From Opitutaceae bacterium (GTDB lineage: Bacteria > Verrucomicrobiota > Verrucomicrobiia > Opitutales > Opitutaceae), in assembly GCA_031263125.1 (NCBI GenBank), contig JAISGL010000077.1, positions 1 to 39,441 on the forward strand: a DNA stretch of 39,441 bases, in the 5' to 3' direction. The notes under the pieces were generated by a model, which ran no database searches, had not been told where the DNA came from, and saw nothing but the letters and a program-made list of their open reading frames with translations. Each line of letters begins with the position of its first letter. Within the stretch, counting starts at the first letter, position 1. The translations under genes were made by a program, and so were the position numbers. This document shows positions 10,401-18,355 of the stretch, one piece after another.

Positions 10401-10489
10401 TCGCCTCCGGGGCCGACGACGGAGACACCCACCGCGTTTATCTCAACGAACCCCGCAATATCCGGCTCACCACCACCTTCGATTTTTAA
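7460..10489 (+). CDS. TonB-dependent outer membrane receptor (1)
   Basis: Outer-membrane beta-barrel importer, 1009 residues from GTG 7460. That start gives MSRRAWLLLTGMIISGVLGA, a textbook signal peptide. The in-frame ATG at 7289 would add 57 residues translated from repeats, and ATG 7493 would leave no charged n-region. TonB box IVELSPFVV at residues 59-67, followed by a plug (about 75-200) containing NTTSGSRLNT, RFRIRGM and VASGPNSILFGLGSQGG, then the barrel ending in TTTFDF. It is homologous along its length to the next gene, so the pair is a tandem duplication. The start codon, and probably the first codons, come from a REP hairpin. A hairpin over the start could also limit translation. 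Substrate unknown; glycan oligosaccharide is inferred from the neighbours. Confidence 0.88.
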   Translation: MSRRAWLLLTGMIISGVLGAQAVAPVSLEETGDSSPPVKVETSARSAPAKPAEKVDDEIVELSPFVVQAGDDDGYQAANTTSGSRLNTSLKDTPASISPFTEEFLSDVGATSVEDMLAYTGNSEGEFEDGSGFNDSASRWANTTSGRFRIRGMSGSSSRDFVNSSIPNDTYNIDRAEVASGPNSILFGLGSQGGTVLLSSKRANTRRNTFRVKNIMGTWDGFSTLPYERLEADANLVLIPRKLAFRLMALYQNSGSWMRYWVNDQKRISPALTIKPSKNTTIHLNYERGVVDGSTRLNWPAYDSVSGWLAAGRPLVSSLTAPVLGAAPAGMVLLAPDNNNVDHYVFNENDGTVNNYRQAYAGASLHPDSNNTVLASPSLLSYRVSTLGPGSQRNQTFESWSAIVDQRVGAFDFELGYYHNHNDSQVLTASGADGRSSGLTADPNVYISMPVWSSPSDKVPNPRAGQLYMEEQWYKNTFDDTNNVIRLTISSDIQPGKAWGRHRLMGLVEHAKNESVFIQKNEIWADDNNVVINYNPNSPTPEGNQNSVWRRRYITEGDFNTYYAGDGRIPTPTFVAGDKTYHGTFVTRKNASYHTTQETSSYALAIQSYWFKNRLITTLGARIDNLKFTNEKQARILDPNDPRILSGDKVLGEMAFSGEYKKDKYKPSTYAAGAVWHLSKHFSLFGNYSTNIGPPRFDRNVLPYGDIAQAPKGKTTEEGILVDFLGNDKIFLRITRFDTRQLGDNPIIPGSTDAINSAPLGNTDVITISTALHDAGLITDEQYQWEAVDFSFNSACLNTYTKGWEFSLIANPTKRITFSAAASYSDRNRYDVFSEGFAYFGQKFPEWFALANAMPESEQKQTLLDLLNDEKVIVDGKLQSIVNNNSGQMGSRMWKVVINTRYRFPDNFLKGFAIGGAMRYQSGPVIAWNNTTKQKTIGQQTLFFDAFITYRRKILRGKSGMTIQLNIRNLTNSDTVTMGRLASGADDGDTHRVYLNEPRNIRLTTTFDF

Positions 10490-10528
10490 TAAATATGGTC
10501 AGGGTAAACTTCAGCAACATCCCCTCAC

Positions 10529-13500
10529 ATGCAAACCACACACCCGCACAATAAAAAATGGATACTGTTTCCAGGCGCACTGCTGCTTTCAGCCGCGCTT
10601 GTCGCCCAGCAAGTCGCTCAACCTTCGCTCGAGGACGCGGCCGCTCCACCCGCGCCCCCGATAAAGGTCGAAACCACACCCCGCCCGGCGCTCCCGGCCA
10701 CATCCGGGACGGACGACGATGACATTGTCGAGATGTCCGTCTTCGAGGTGAACGCCGGGAAGGACGACGGCTACTCCGCCGCCAACTCAACCAGCGGCTC
10801 CCGTGTCAACACACCTCTCAGGGACCTCGCCGCCTCCATCTCCGCCTTCACGCCGGAATTTCTGGATGACATCGCCGCCAGCACCATCGACGACATCCTC
10901 AGCTACGCCGGCAACGTCGAGCTTGAATTTGAGGATGCCACCAACGGCTTTAACAACAACGAAACCCGCCGGGCCGGCAACAACAACGAACGCTTCCGTG
11001 TCCGCGGCATCGCCGCCGCCGTGCTGGTTGACGGCGTCAAGACCGCCGTTCCCATTGATGCATATAACATGGGCCGCGTTGAAATTGCCAGCGGCGCCAA
11101 TTCCATCCTTTTCGGCATTGGCGCCCAGGGCGGCGTCGTCACCTGGGCCACCAATCGCGCCAACGCGCGTCGCAACAGGCTCATCATAAGAAACACCATC
11201 GGCACTTGGAGCAGCCCCGCCGTTGACGGCATCCCCAACGAACGTCTTCTGCTGGACTATAATGTCGTCCTCATTTCCAAAAAAATGGCCTTTCGCCTCA
11301 ATGGCCTCTATCAAAACAACGGAAGCTGGCGCTACCGCCAGTTCAACGACGACAAACGCCTCGCCCCCTCCTTCATGGTGAAACCTTTCAAAAACACCAC
11401 CATCCACCTCAGCTATGAAAGCGGACGCCTCCAAAACGCCACCTCACGCTCCTTCAACAGCTACGACGGCTACTCTGCCTGGGATGCGGCCGGGCGCCCC
11501 GTAATGGACGGCTTTGGTTCAGCCTATGCCGTCCCCGGCACCTCCCAGATCAACTCCGGCGGCAACAACCCCAATTATATTTACGTGGACAACAACAGTA
11601 CAATCTATGATTTCCGCCAGGCCTACCAGGCCGTGCAGAGTGGGTCCGGCGACGTCGCTCTCGATCCCGGCATCTCCTCCTTTTATTACAGCACCGTCGG
11701 GCCTGGCGGCGTGCGCGACCAGAAATTCCACGACTACTCGTTCATCATCGAGCAGACCATCGGCAAGTTCAACTTGCAGCTTCAATACACCCACAACCAA
11801 AACGACTCCAGCGCCGTGGCCCCCGGCAATATCCGCTCTGTAATAAAGGGCGACCCCAATCTCTATCTCTCCTCCGTCAACTGGGCCACTGCCACCGGCG
11901 CCACCCTGACCAACCCTTATGCCGGCCAGCTCTACATGCAAGCCAACTGGAACCGCAACGTCAGATTTGAGAAAAACGACGCCCTCATCCTCACCGGCGA
12001 ATACACACTCAACCTCAAAAAATACGGACGTCACCGCATCATCGGCCTCCTCCAATATGCAAAAAACGAACTCAGCAGAAACATCTATGACGAAATCCTC
12101 GTCGACGACAACCAGGTTGCCATCAACAATCCCACCGATCCCCTCAATTCGTATAACAATCTCATCCGCCGCAACTATCTCAACGAGGGGGATTTCACCA
12201 CCTACTACGACGGCGCCTACTCTGGCCCCGTCTCCGGGATTGTCATAGGCGACAAAACCTACCACAGCGCCTGGGTCTCGGAAGACTCGGTCGAGGCTCA
12301 TACAAAAGCATCAATCAAATCATACATGCTCGCCGTCCAAAGTTACTTGTTCCGCGGCAGGCTCGCCACCACCATCGGGGCGCGCATCGACGAAGTCTCC
12401 TTCAAGATGGAACAACCCGGCATAATCGACAACCCCAACGATCCCCGCATCCTCGACAAAAGCCGCGTCCTCTACGACACCTGCCTCGACGGCACCTATG
12501 GTCCCTCCTACAGCATGCAACCCTTCACCTTCAGCGCCGGCGCCGTCTATCACACGCCTTTGTTCTCCGACCGCTTTTCACTCACCGCCAACTACAGTAC
12601 AAACCGCGGCATGCCCTATCTCGACAGCCGCACCGTCCTGCCCACGGGCGGGATTCCCCCGCTCACCGAAGGCAGGACCTTCGACTACGGCATCAGGGCC
12701 GACATTTTTGGCAACAACAAGCTCGTCGCCAGGCTCGTGCGATTCGACACCCAGCAGATGGGTGACGCCACCATCACCCCCAATGGCATCGGCAACGCCA
12801 GCAACGACGCCCTCGGCAGCACCAATCTCTATCGTATCTATGACGCCATGTTTTTCCTCTATCCCACCAGCCTCAATGGCGGCACCAAGCAGGCCAACTG
12901 GGGCAAGGCTCCGGCAGGCGGCTGGCTCCCCGGCACCGGCCCCGGCATGGGTCCCATGCCCGCCGGCATGTATGCCGTCGTTCCCGCATCCGGCAGGTAT
13001 CCCTACGGCACACCGCCCCAATATAATGCCGCCATGGTTGACGTGCAATCACGGGGCTTTGAATTTTCGCTCGCGGGCAGACCTGGCAAAAACATGGAAA
13101 TCCGCTGGGAGTTTTCATACTCCGACCGCAACCGCGAAAAGATATTCCAGGAGATAATCGATTATTATAGCGCCAGCATCGCCGCATGGATGGACATGGC
13201 GGACCCCGCCAAAAACGGAGGCACCACCTATCATGTCACAACCGACACGGCGGGAACCACGCAGGTGACGCTTCAGGATTTTATATGGGATCAATTATAC
13301 GGCCAGCCGCAGCTGAACGGCGACTGCCTCTACGGCGGCACCACCAGTGTCAGGAAAGGTCTCTCCAACAACCTCTACAACCAAACAGGCCGCCTCGGCG
13401 CCCGCCCGTGGAAAACCAACCTTTCCATTCGTTATAATTTTCCCAGAAACACTTTCCTGAAGGGCTTCACCGTGTGGGCCGCCGTGCGTTATCAATCCCC

Positions 13501-13846
13501 CAACTATTATCCATCCGCCGACAATGTGAATCCCAACAATGCGGATGGCTCGCTTCTTCTCACCGATGTGCCCCCGCAAACTGATACTCAGTTTGCTTTT
13601 GACCCCGATGCCTATTACGGCAGGGATATGAGCAAAGGCGCCGCGAATACCTATGTTGACGGCATGATACGCTACACACGCAAAATATTCAAAGGTCGCG
13701 CAACCATGAGCATCCAGCTTAATGTTGCAAATATCTTCGATGCAAACAATGCGGGCGTGGGCCGCCGCAATGCCGACGGCACATTAGCCCGCACCTATAC
13801 AATCACTCCCCGGCAGTTCCGCCTTACCACGACCTTCGATTTCTGA
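10529..13846 (+). CDS. TonB-dependent outer membrane receptor (2)
   Basis: Outer-membrane TonB-energised importer of 1105 residues. ATG 10529 gives a signal peptide with the n-region MQTTHPHNKKW and a hydrophobic core up to about residue 27. TonB box-like IVEMSVFEV at 66-74, then a plug with NSTSGSRVNT, RFRVRGI and IASGANSILFGIGAQGG, and a C-terminal barrel ending TTTFDF. These landmarks match the preceding gene one for one, so they are tandem paralogues. It starts 39 nt after its neighbour's stop and is presumably co-transcribed. No SusD-like lipoprotein follows, unlike in Bacteroidota. The ATG has no evident Shine-Dalgarno sequence. Confidence 0.9.
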   Translation: MQTTHPHNKKWILFPGALLLSAALVAQQVAQPSLEDAAAPPAPPIKVETTPRPALPATSGTDDDDIVEMSVFEVNAGKDDGYSAANSTSGSRVNTPLRDLAASISAFTPEFLDDIAASTIDDILSYAGNVELEFEDATNGFNNNETRRAGNNNERFRVRGIAAAVLVDGVKTAVPIDAYNMGRVEIASGANSILFGIGAQGGVVTWATNRANARRNRLIIRNTIGTWSSPAVDGIPNERLLLDYNVVLISKKMAFRLNGLYQNNGSWRYRQFNDDKRLAPSFMVKPFKNTTIHLSYESGRLQNATSRSFNSYDGYSAWDAAGRPVMDGFGSAYAVPGTSQINSGGNNPNYIYVDNNSTIYDFRQAYQAVQSGSGDVALDPGISSFYYSTVGPGGVRDQKFHDYSFIIEQTIGKFNLQLQYTHNQNDSSAVAPGNIRSVIKGDPNLYLSSVNWATATGATLTNPYAGQLYMQANWNRNVRFEKNDALILTGEYTLNLKKYGRHRIIGLLQYAKNELSRNIYDEILVDDNQVAINNPTDPLNSYNNLIRRNYLNEGDFTTYYDGAYSGPVSGIVIGDKTYHSAWVSEDSVEAHTKASIKSYMLAVQSYLFRGRLATTIGARIDEVSFKMEQPGIIDNPNDPRILDKSRVLYDTCLDGTYGPSYSMQPFTFSAGAVYHTPLFSDRFSLTANYSTNRGMPYLDSRTVLPTGGIPPLTEGRTFDYGIRADIFGNNKLVARLVRFDTQQMGDATITPNGIGNASNDALGSTNLYRIYDAMFFLYPTSLNGGTKQANWGKAPAGGWLPGTGPGMGPMPAGMYAVVPASGRYPYGTPPQYNAAMVDVQSRGFEFSLAGRPGKNMEIRWEFSYSDRNREKIFQEIIDYYSASIAAWMDMADPAKNGGTTYHVTTDTAGTTQVTLQDFIWDQLYGQPQLNGDCLYGGTTSVRKGLSNNLYNQTGRLGARPWKTNLSIRYNFPRNTFLKGFTVWAAVRYQSPNYYPSADNVNPNNADGSLLLTDVPPQTDTQFAFDPDAYYGRDMSKGAANTYVDGMIRYTRKIFKGRATMSIQLNVANIFDANNAGVGRRNADGTLARTYTITPRQFRLTTTFDF

Positions 13847-13911
13847 TACATCCGCTTCCAAAACAATCCGCCACGCACCCGCCTCACACGCCACACACCG
13901 ACGCTCACACC

Positions 13912-15348
13912 ATGAAGTTTCCATTCCTCCTCACCGGCGCCGCCGCCTGCCTGCCCGTTGCGACTCTCCACGCCGCCACCGCTCCCGCCACCGCCAGTCC
14001 AAACAATACAAAGCCCCCCAACCTCGTCCTCATCATCGCCGACGATTGCACCCGGCATGACACCGAACTCTACGGCGGGCAGGCCAGGACGCCCAACATG
14101 ATGCGCCTCGCCCGCGAGGGCATGACCTTCTCGAAATGTTATCAAGCCGCCCCCGTTTGCTCTCCCACGCGGCACGCCCTCATGACGGCCAAATATCCCG
14201 TGAAAACCGGCGCGTATCCAAACCACACCTTTGTCAAAAAAGGCATCACCAGTTGGGCGAAATGGTTTCAGGATGCCGGCTGGCGCGCGGGTCTTTCCGG
14301 GAAAAAACATGTCAATCCGGTCAGTACTTTCTGCTTCGAACACGTCATGCCCAAAAACATCGCCAGGGACGACCAGAAAGAGCGCAATCCCGACTTCGGC
14401 GCCGTGGATGTTTTTCTCCGCGATTGCGTGAAAAAAAACGAATCCTTCGGCCTCTTCATTTGTTCCACCGAACCGCATTCGCCGTGGAACAAAGGCGACG
14501 CGTCAAAATATCCCCCCGCCCGGCTCAAGCTGCCCCCGATTTTTGTGGATACGCCCAAAACCCGCGACGCCTATTCGCGATACCTCGCCGAAATCACCTA
14601 CTTCGACGCGCAGGTCGGCGAAATGCTCGCGCTCCTCGACAAACACAAACTCGCCGGCAACACATTGGTCATCGTCCTCACCGAGCAAGGGAACGGCTTC
14701 CCTTTCGCGAAATGGACTTGTTACGATGCCGGCGTTGGCAGCGGCTGCGTCATCCGCTGGCCCGGCCATGTCAAACCCGGAAGCGCCACCGACGCGCTTG
14801 TTGAATATGTCGACATGATTCCGACATTCTGCGATGCCGCCGGTATCAAGACGCCGGACGACCTCGACGGGCGCTCGTTCCTGCCGCTGCTCGAAGGCAA
14901 AACGGACAAACACAAGGATTATGTCTTTTCGATACAAACATCGCGCGGCATCTTTGCCGGTCCCGACTATTATGGCATCCGCACGGTGCGCGACGAACGT
15001 TATCGTTATATACTCAACCTCACGCCCAAGGCGACTTTCAAAAACACAGCGATAAAAACCCCTTGGTACAAGGAATGGACAGCCGCCGCGCGCGCGGGCG
15101 ACGCACATGCCGGGCAGCTCACAAAACGCTACCAGCACCGCCCCGCCGAGGAACTCTACGATTGTGAAAAAGACCCCTGGAACACGCACAACCTCATTGA
15201 CGATCCCGCGCTCAAGGAGCGGACGGCAAACCTGCGCAAGCAACTCGCCGCATGGATGAAAGACCAGGGCGACAAAGGCCAGGCCACCGAAATGGCGGCA
15301 ACGCGGCATCTCTGGAAAAATGCCGGCGGCAACGGCGGCGAAGATTGA
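13912..15348 (+). CDS. Secreted type I sulfatase (formylglycine-dependent)
   Basis: Predicted periplasmic sulfuric-ester hydrolase, 478 residues, with a Sec signal peptide (MKFPFLLTGAAACLPVATLH, ending near HAA). The alkaline-phosphatase-fold N-terminus has the metal-binding IIADDC pair at D44-D45. The sulfatase signature CSPTR begins at C83, the cysteine (or serine) that is converted to formylglycine in this family. A second metal-site segment reads TEQGNGFPFAKW (E258, Q259, K267), where most sulfatases have DN or DH. The C-terminal RYQHRPAEELYDCEKDPWN is the usual sulfatase tail. It lies 65 nt after the second TBDR, supporting desulfation of imported sugars. Its substrate cannot be read from sequence; the heparan N-sulfatase-like branch is possible. 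No maturase is in the window. Confidence 0.88.
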   Translation: MKFPFLLTGAAACLPVATLHAATAPATASPNNTKPPNLVLIIADDCTRHDTELYGGQARTPNMMRLAREGMTFSKCYQAAPVCSPTRHALMTAKYPVKTGAYPNHTFVKKGITSWAKWFQDAGWRAGLSGKKHVNPVSTFCFEHVMPKNIARDDQKERNPDFGAVDVFLRDCVKKNESFGLFICSTEPHSPWNKGDASKYPPARLKLPPIFVDTPKTRDAYSRYLAEITYFDAQVGEMLALLDKHKLAGNTLVIVLTEQGNGFPFAKWTCYDAGVGSGCVIRWPGHVKPGSATDALVEYVDMIPTFCDAAGIKTPDDLDGRSFLPLLEGKTDKHKDYVFSIQTSRGIFAGPDYYGIRTVRDERYRYILNLTPKATFKNTAIKTPWYKEWTAAARAGDAHAGQLTKRYQHRPAEELYDCEKDPWNTHNLIDDPALKERTANLRKQLAAWMKDQGDKGQATEMAATRHLWKNAGGNGGED

Positions 15349-15357
15349 TATTATTAT

Positions 15358-15640
15358 CTGATGTTACGCGAAAGCCAGTTTTTTGTAGGGCCTGACCTTG
15401 TGTCAGGCCGCGCACGCATGGGAGGCCACGCAGGTAATTCGCGGCCTGACACAAGGTCAGGCCCTACGGCACGCATGGCGGCAGGGGCACGTAGGGCGCG
15501 ACCTTGTGTCGCGCCGCGTATGGCGGCGGGGGCGCGATTGGCGGAAACGTCACGCATGGCGGCAGGCGCTGCGCCAAGGGACGCCTGTGGACGTTCGCGG
15601 CCTGACACAAGGTCAGGCCCTACGCGCCACGTAACATCAG
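15358..15640. mobile_element. TIR-bounded multi-REP unit, copy 3, with 7-bp flanking repeats
   Basis: Termini CTGATGTTACGCG (15358-15370) and CGTAACATCAG (15630-15640). Hairpins: family a at 15385-15411, family a inverted at 15441-15467, family b at 15491-15517, family a inverted at 15597-15623. The unit is flanked by perfect direct repeats TTATTAT at 15351-15357 and 15641-15647, which look like a target-site duplication. It begins 9 nt after the sulfatase stop codon. The frames open through it are not genes. Confidence 0.75.
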
Positions 15641-15655
15641 TTATTATGATGACAA

Positions 15656-16016
15656 CTGATATTACACGGCAGCCAGCTTTAGGTAGGGCGGTCTCGCCGA
15701 GACCGCCGAAGCAAGCCGGAGTCTCGCCGAAGCAAGCCGGAGGCTTGCCAGAAATTAGCCGGTGGTTAAGCGAGGCTTTGCGAGCGACACCACCGGATAT
15801 CATCACAAACAATAACCGCATCCCGGAGGGCTGCCAGAAATCCATGTCACACGCCTCTGGCATCCCTCCGGGATGCGGTGCTTTTTATGTTGGGTTCCGG
15901 TGGTGTCGGTCGCGTTGCGACCTCAACCACCGGCTTATATCTGGCAAGCCTCCGGCTTGCTCCGGCGGTCTCGGCGAGACCGCCCTGCCAAAAAAACCTC
16001 TTCCGCATAACATCAG
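15656..16016. mobile_element. TIR-bounded unit, copy 4, with a different REP family and long nested palindrome
   Basis: Termini CTGATATTACACGG (15656-15669) and CCGCATAACATCAG (16003-16016) match the ends of the other units. The cargo differs: family e hairpins (GTAG, GGCGGTCT/AGACCGCC) at 15683-15707 and, inverted with a GCAG foot, at 15964-15988. Inside these lies a long imperfect inverted repeat (about 15729-15796 against 15897-15963), with a third hairpin nested inside that. Flanks ATGACAA (15649-15655) and ATGATAA (16017-16023) agree at 6 of 7 positions. The unit ends 14 nt before the next start codon. Confidence 0.7.
15816..15878. repeat. Inner hairpin of copy 4
   Basis: The arms at 15816-15838 and 15856-15878 pair almost perfectly (core CCGCATCCCGGAGGG / CCCTCCGGGATGCGG). 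On the + strand TGCTTTTT follows, so it could act as an intrinsic terminator, between the sulfatase and the downstream genes. This is only a possibility, because the sequence looks like repeat cargo. Confidence 0.5.
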
Positions 16017-16030
16017 ATGATAAAACAAAG

Positions 16031-17140
16031 ATGATAAAACAATATTCACACAAAAGCGCCTGTGCAACCGGTCCGCGGCCCGCCCGGAAACTTTGCCGCC
16101 TTGCCGTATATTATGCGGCGCTGTCCTTCTTTGCCATTGCGCTTCCGCTCTGCGCGCAAGACGCCAAAAACAAATCCGGCGGCGCTGGCAATGCCAGGGA
16201 ACTCAAGGCGGCCCAAAAACCCAAGTCCGACACATGGGCCTTCTCGTTTCTCCCCGCCGGACTCCAGCGCAACCCGCAAGTCGATTTTACCATAATCACT
16301 GAAATGACCGCGGACGGCAAAAAACTGTCACCGCCGTCGTTTGAAAACCCGGTGTATTATATTTCGCATTCAGTCGGCCAGCACGACGTGGGCGACAGTT
16401 ACGGCGGGACAAAACCGATCCATTACAAATATCTGGAGGATCAGCTCAACCGCGCCCTTGCCTCCAATGGCTACCGCCTTGCCGGCGCGGAACACCCGGC
16501 CACCCAGGTGCTCTTCATAGCCTGGGGCATGCATAACAGGGTCGTGGCAGCCGAGGACATGGACGACGGCGGCGGCGAGGGCGAGGGCGAAGGTTCCGAT
16601 GATGCCGGTGACGAGCGTCACTATGTTGTGGATTCGGAAGACATACAAAACCTCCTCTCGCGCGCAAAAGTCGTGGGCGGGCAGAAATTCGCGGACGAAT
16701 TTGCCGGCGCGCTTTCCGATCAGCTTGATTGGACCACCAATCTCCGCGCCAAGGGTCCGCTCAGCCGCTTCGCCGAGCGCGATGACCTCACTGAAACGCT
16801 CGTGGAGCAAATTTTCGATGATTGTTATTATCTCCTCGTCACGTCTTTCGAGGTGGAGGCTCTCAAGCGCAACGAGAAAAAAATCCTCTGGACGACAAAA
16901 ATATCAACGACCGCGCGCGGCATTTCCTTCGAGGCGACGATTCCCAACATGATTGAAAACGGCGCCTATTATTTTGGCCGCGAAATGACCGTGCCCGACA
17001 TCGTCAGAAAACGCGCCAGCAAAAAAGGCACGGTTGAAATCGGCGAGGCAACGGTGCAGGAATATTACATGCCCGGCACGGCGATTCCCTCCGGCACGAC
17101 TTCACCCTCGACCAGCGGCTCCTCAGCCGGCAAACCTTGA
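16031..17140 (+). CDS. Exported protein of unknown function
   Basis: Predicted 369-residue exported protein; I do not recognise the family. Start chosen at ATG 16031 because it gives a basic n-region (MIKQYSHKSACATGPRPARK) and a hydrophobic core ending near LPLCAQ. The longer frame upstream runs through the mobile element. A Cys in the LPLCAQ context could suggest a lipoprotein, but the Pro makes a lipobox unlikely. Residues about 174-195 form a Gly/Glu/Asp-rich acidic stretch. The rest resembles a soluble mixed alpha/beta domain, and the C-terminus is Ser/Thr/Pro-rich. It is 23 nt upstream of galM and probably co-transcribed with it. A periplasmic role is inferred. Confidence 0.75.
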   Translation: MIKQYSHKSACATGPRPARKLCRLAVYYAALSFFAIALPLCAQDAKNKSGGAGNARELKAAQKPKSDTWAFSFLPAGLQRNPQVDFTIITEMTADGKKLSPPSFENPVYYISHSVGQHDVGDSYGGTKPIHYKYLEDQLNRALASNGYRLAGAEHPATQVLFIAWGMHNRVVAAEDMDDGGGEGEGEGSDDAGDERHYVVDSEDIQNLLSRAKVVGGQKFADEFAGALSDQLDWTTNLRAKGPLSRFAERDDLTETLVEQIFDDCYYLLVTSFEVEALKRNEKKILWTTKISTTARGISFEATIPNMIENGAYYFGREMTVPDIVRKRASKKGTVEIGEATVQEYYMPGTAIPSGTTSPSTSGSSAGKP

Positions 17141-17163
17141 TAATCCATTGATAAACACATCCC

Positions 17164-18312
17164 ATGAAACATAAATATCGCAACGCCTTCACCGGCGCGC
17201 TCCTCAGCATCACCACCGCGGCCTCACTCGCCGCGGCGCAACCGGTCATTACCATGACATCATTCGGCACACTGCCCGACGGGCGCTCCGCCCAGCTCTA
17301 CACACTCGCCAACTCCCAGGGCGCGAAAGTGTCCATCACCAACTACGGCGGCATCGTCACGCACATCATTGTGCCCGACCGCGAGGGCCGCATGGCCGAC
17401 GTCGCGCTTGGTTACGATATGGTTGAAAAATACGTTGCCGGCTCGCCCTATTTCGGGGCGCTCATCGGACGTTACGGCAATCGCATCGCCGGCGGAAAAT
17501 TCACCCTCGATGGCAAAACCTACACACTCCCCACCAACGATGTTCCGGGCGGTGTCCCCTGTTCGCTCCACGGCGGCAAGACCGGCTTCGACAAAGTCCT
17601 CTGGGACGCCACCCCGCTCCTCGCCAGTGATGCCGCCGGCCTCAAACTCCGCCACCTCAGCAAGGACGGCGAGGAAGGCTACCCCGGCAATCTCGACGTG
17701 ACTGTCACGTATTGGTTTAACAACAAAAACGAACTGCGCATCGAATACAGCGCGACCACCGACAAAGCCACCCCGGTCAACCTCACCAACCACTCCTATT
17801 TCAACCTCGCCGGCGAAGGCGCCGGCACGATTCTTGATCACATCCTTACGCTCAATGCCTCCAATTACACACCGGTTGACAAGGGCCTGATCCCCACCGG
17901 AAAAGTCACTCCCGTGTCAGGCACCCCGTTCGACTTTACCACGCCGCATGCCATCGGGGAGCGCGTGAATACTGTCGATGAGCAACTCAAGTTTGGCGGC
18001 GGTTACGACCACAACTTTGTGCTCGATCGCACAGGCAAGGGACTCGTCAAGGCCGCCGAGGTTTACGAACCCGTATCGGGCCGCGTGATGGAAATCCTCA
18101 CTGAGGAACCCGCGATTCAATTTTATTGTGGCAACTTTCTCGACGGCACGAATGTCGGCAAAAGCAACTGCCCCTACACGTATCGCACCGGCATCGCCCT
18201 GGAGACGCAGCACTCGCCCGACTCGCCAAACCAACCGGCGTTCCCAAGCACAATCCTCCGCCCCGGCCAGCGCTACGAAACCGCAACCCTATATCGCTTC
18301 TCCGCCCGCTAG
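17164..18312 (+). CDS. galM: Aldose 1-epimerase (galactose mutarotase), exported
   Basis: Interconverts alpha and beta anomers of galactose and related aldoses. 382 residues, with a signal peptide (MKHKYRNAFTGALLSITTAA, ending near AAAQ), so a periplasmic form. Family landmarks are visible: ITNYGG, GRYGNRIAGG (R107), SLHGGKTGFDK with H136, NLTNHSYFNLAG with H210 (the likely catalytic acid), the sugar-binding Asp in GGYDHNFV (D282), and the catalytic base Glu in GIALETQHSPDSPNQP (E347). Full length for an exported GalM. Last gene of cluster A, and functionally matched to the alpha-galactosidase at the far end of the window. No clear Shine-Dalgarno before the ATG. Confidence 0.93.
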   Translation: MKHKYRNAFTGALLSITTAASLAAAQPVITMTSFGTLPDGRSAQLYTLANSQGAKVSITNYGGIVTHIIVPDREGRMADVALGYDMVEKYVAGSPYFGALIGRYGNRIAGGKFTLDGKTYTLPTNDVPGGVPCSLHGGKTGFDKVLWDATPLLASDAAGLKLRHLSKDGEEGYPGNLDVTVTYWFNNKNELRIEYSATTDKATPVNLTNHSYFNLAGEGAGTILDHILTLNASNYTPVDKGLIPTGKVTPVSGTPFDFTTPHAIGERVNTVDEQLKFGGGYDHNFVLDRTGKGLVKAAEVYEPVSGRVMEILTEEPAIQFYCGNFLDGTNVGKSNCPYTYRTGIALETQHSPDSPNQPAFPSTILRPGQRYETATLYRFSAR

Positions 18313-18355
18313 AACAGAGAGCACAGCGCGGCGAAGCCGCAACCAAAGGAACAGG

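Noticed and set aside
7460-13846. SusC/SusD pair
   Set aside because: No SusD-like lipoprotein is encoded next to any receptor, and the two adjacent receptors are paralogues of each other.
15358-16016. CRISPR array
   Set aside because: The repeats are palindromic, alternate in orientation and have irregular spacing; there are no uniform spacers or cas genes.
15361-16020. 219-residue plus-strand frame between the sulfatase and the unknown gene
   Set aside because: It runs entirely through the two mobile repeat units and has no leader or domain.
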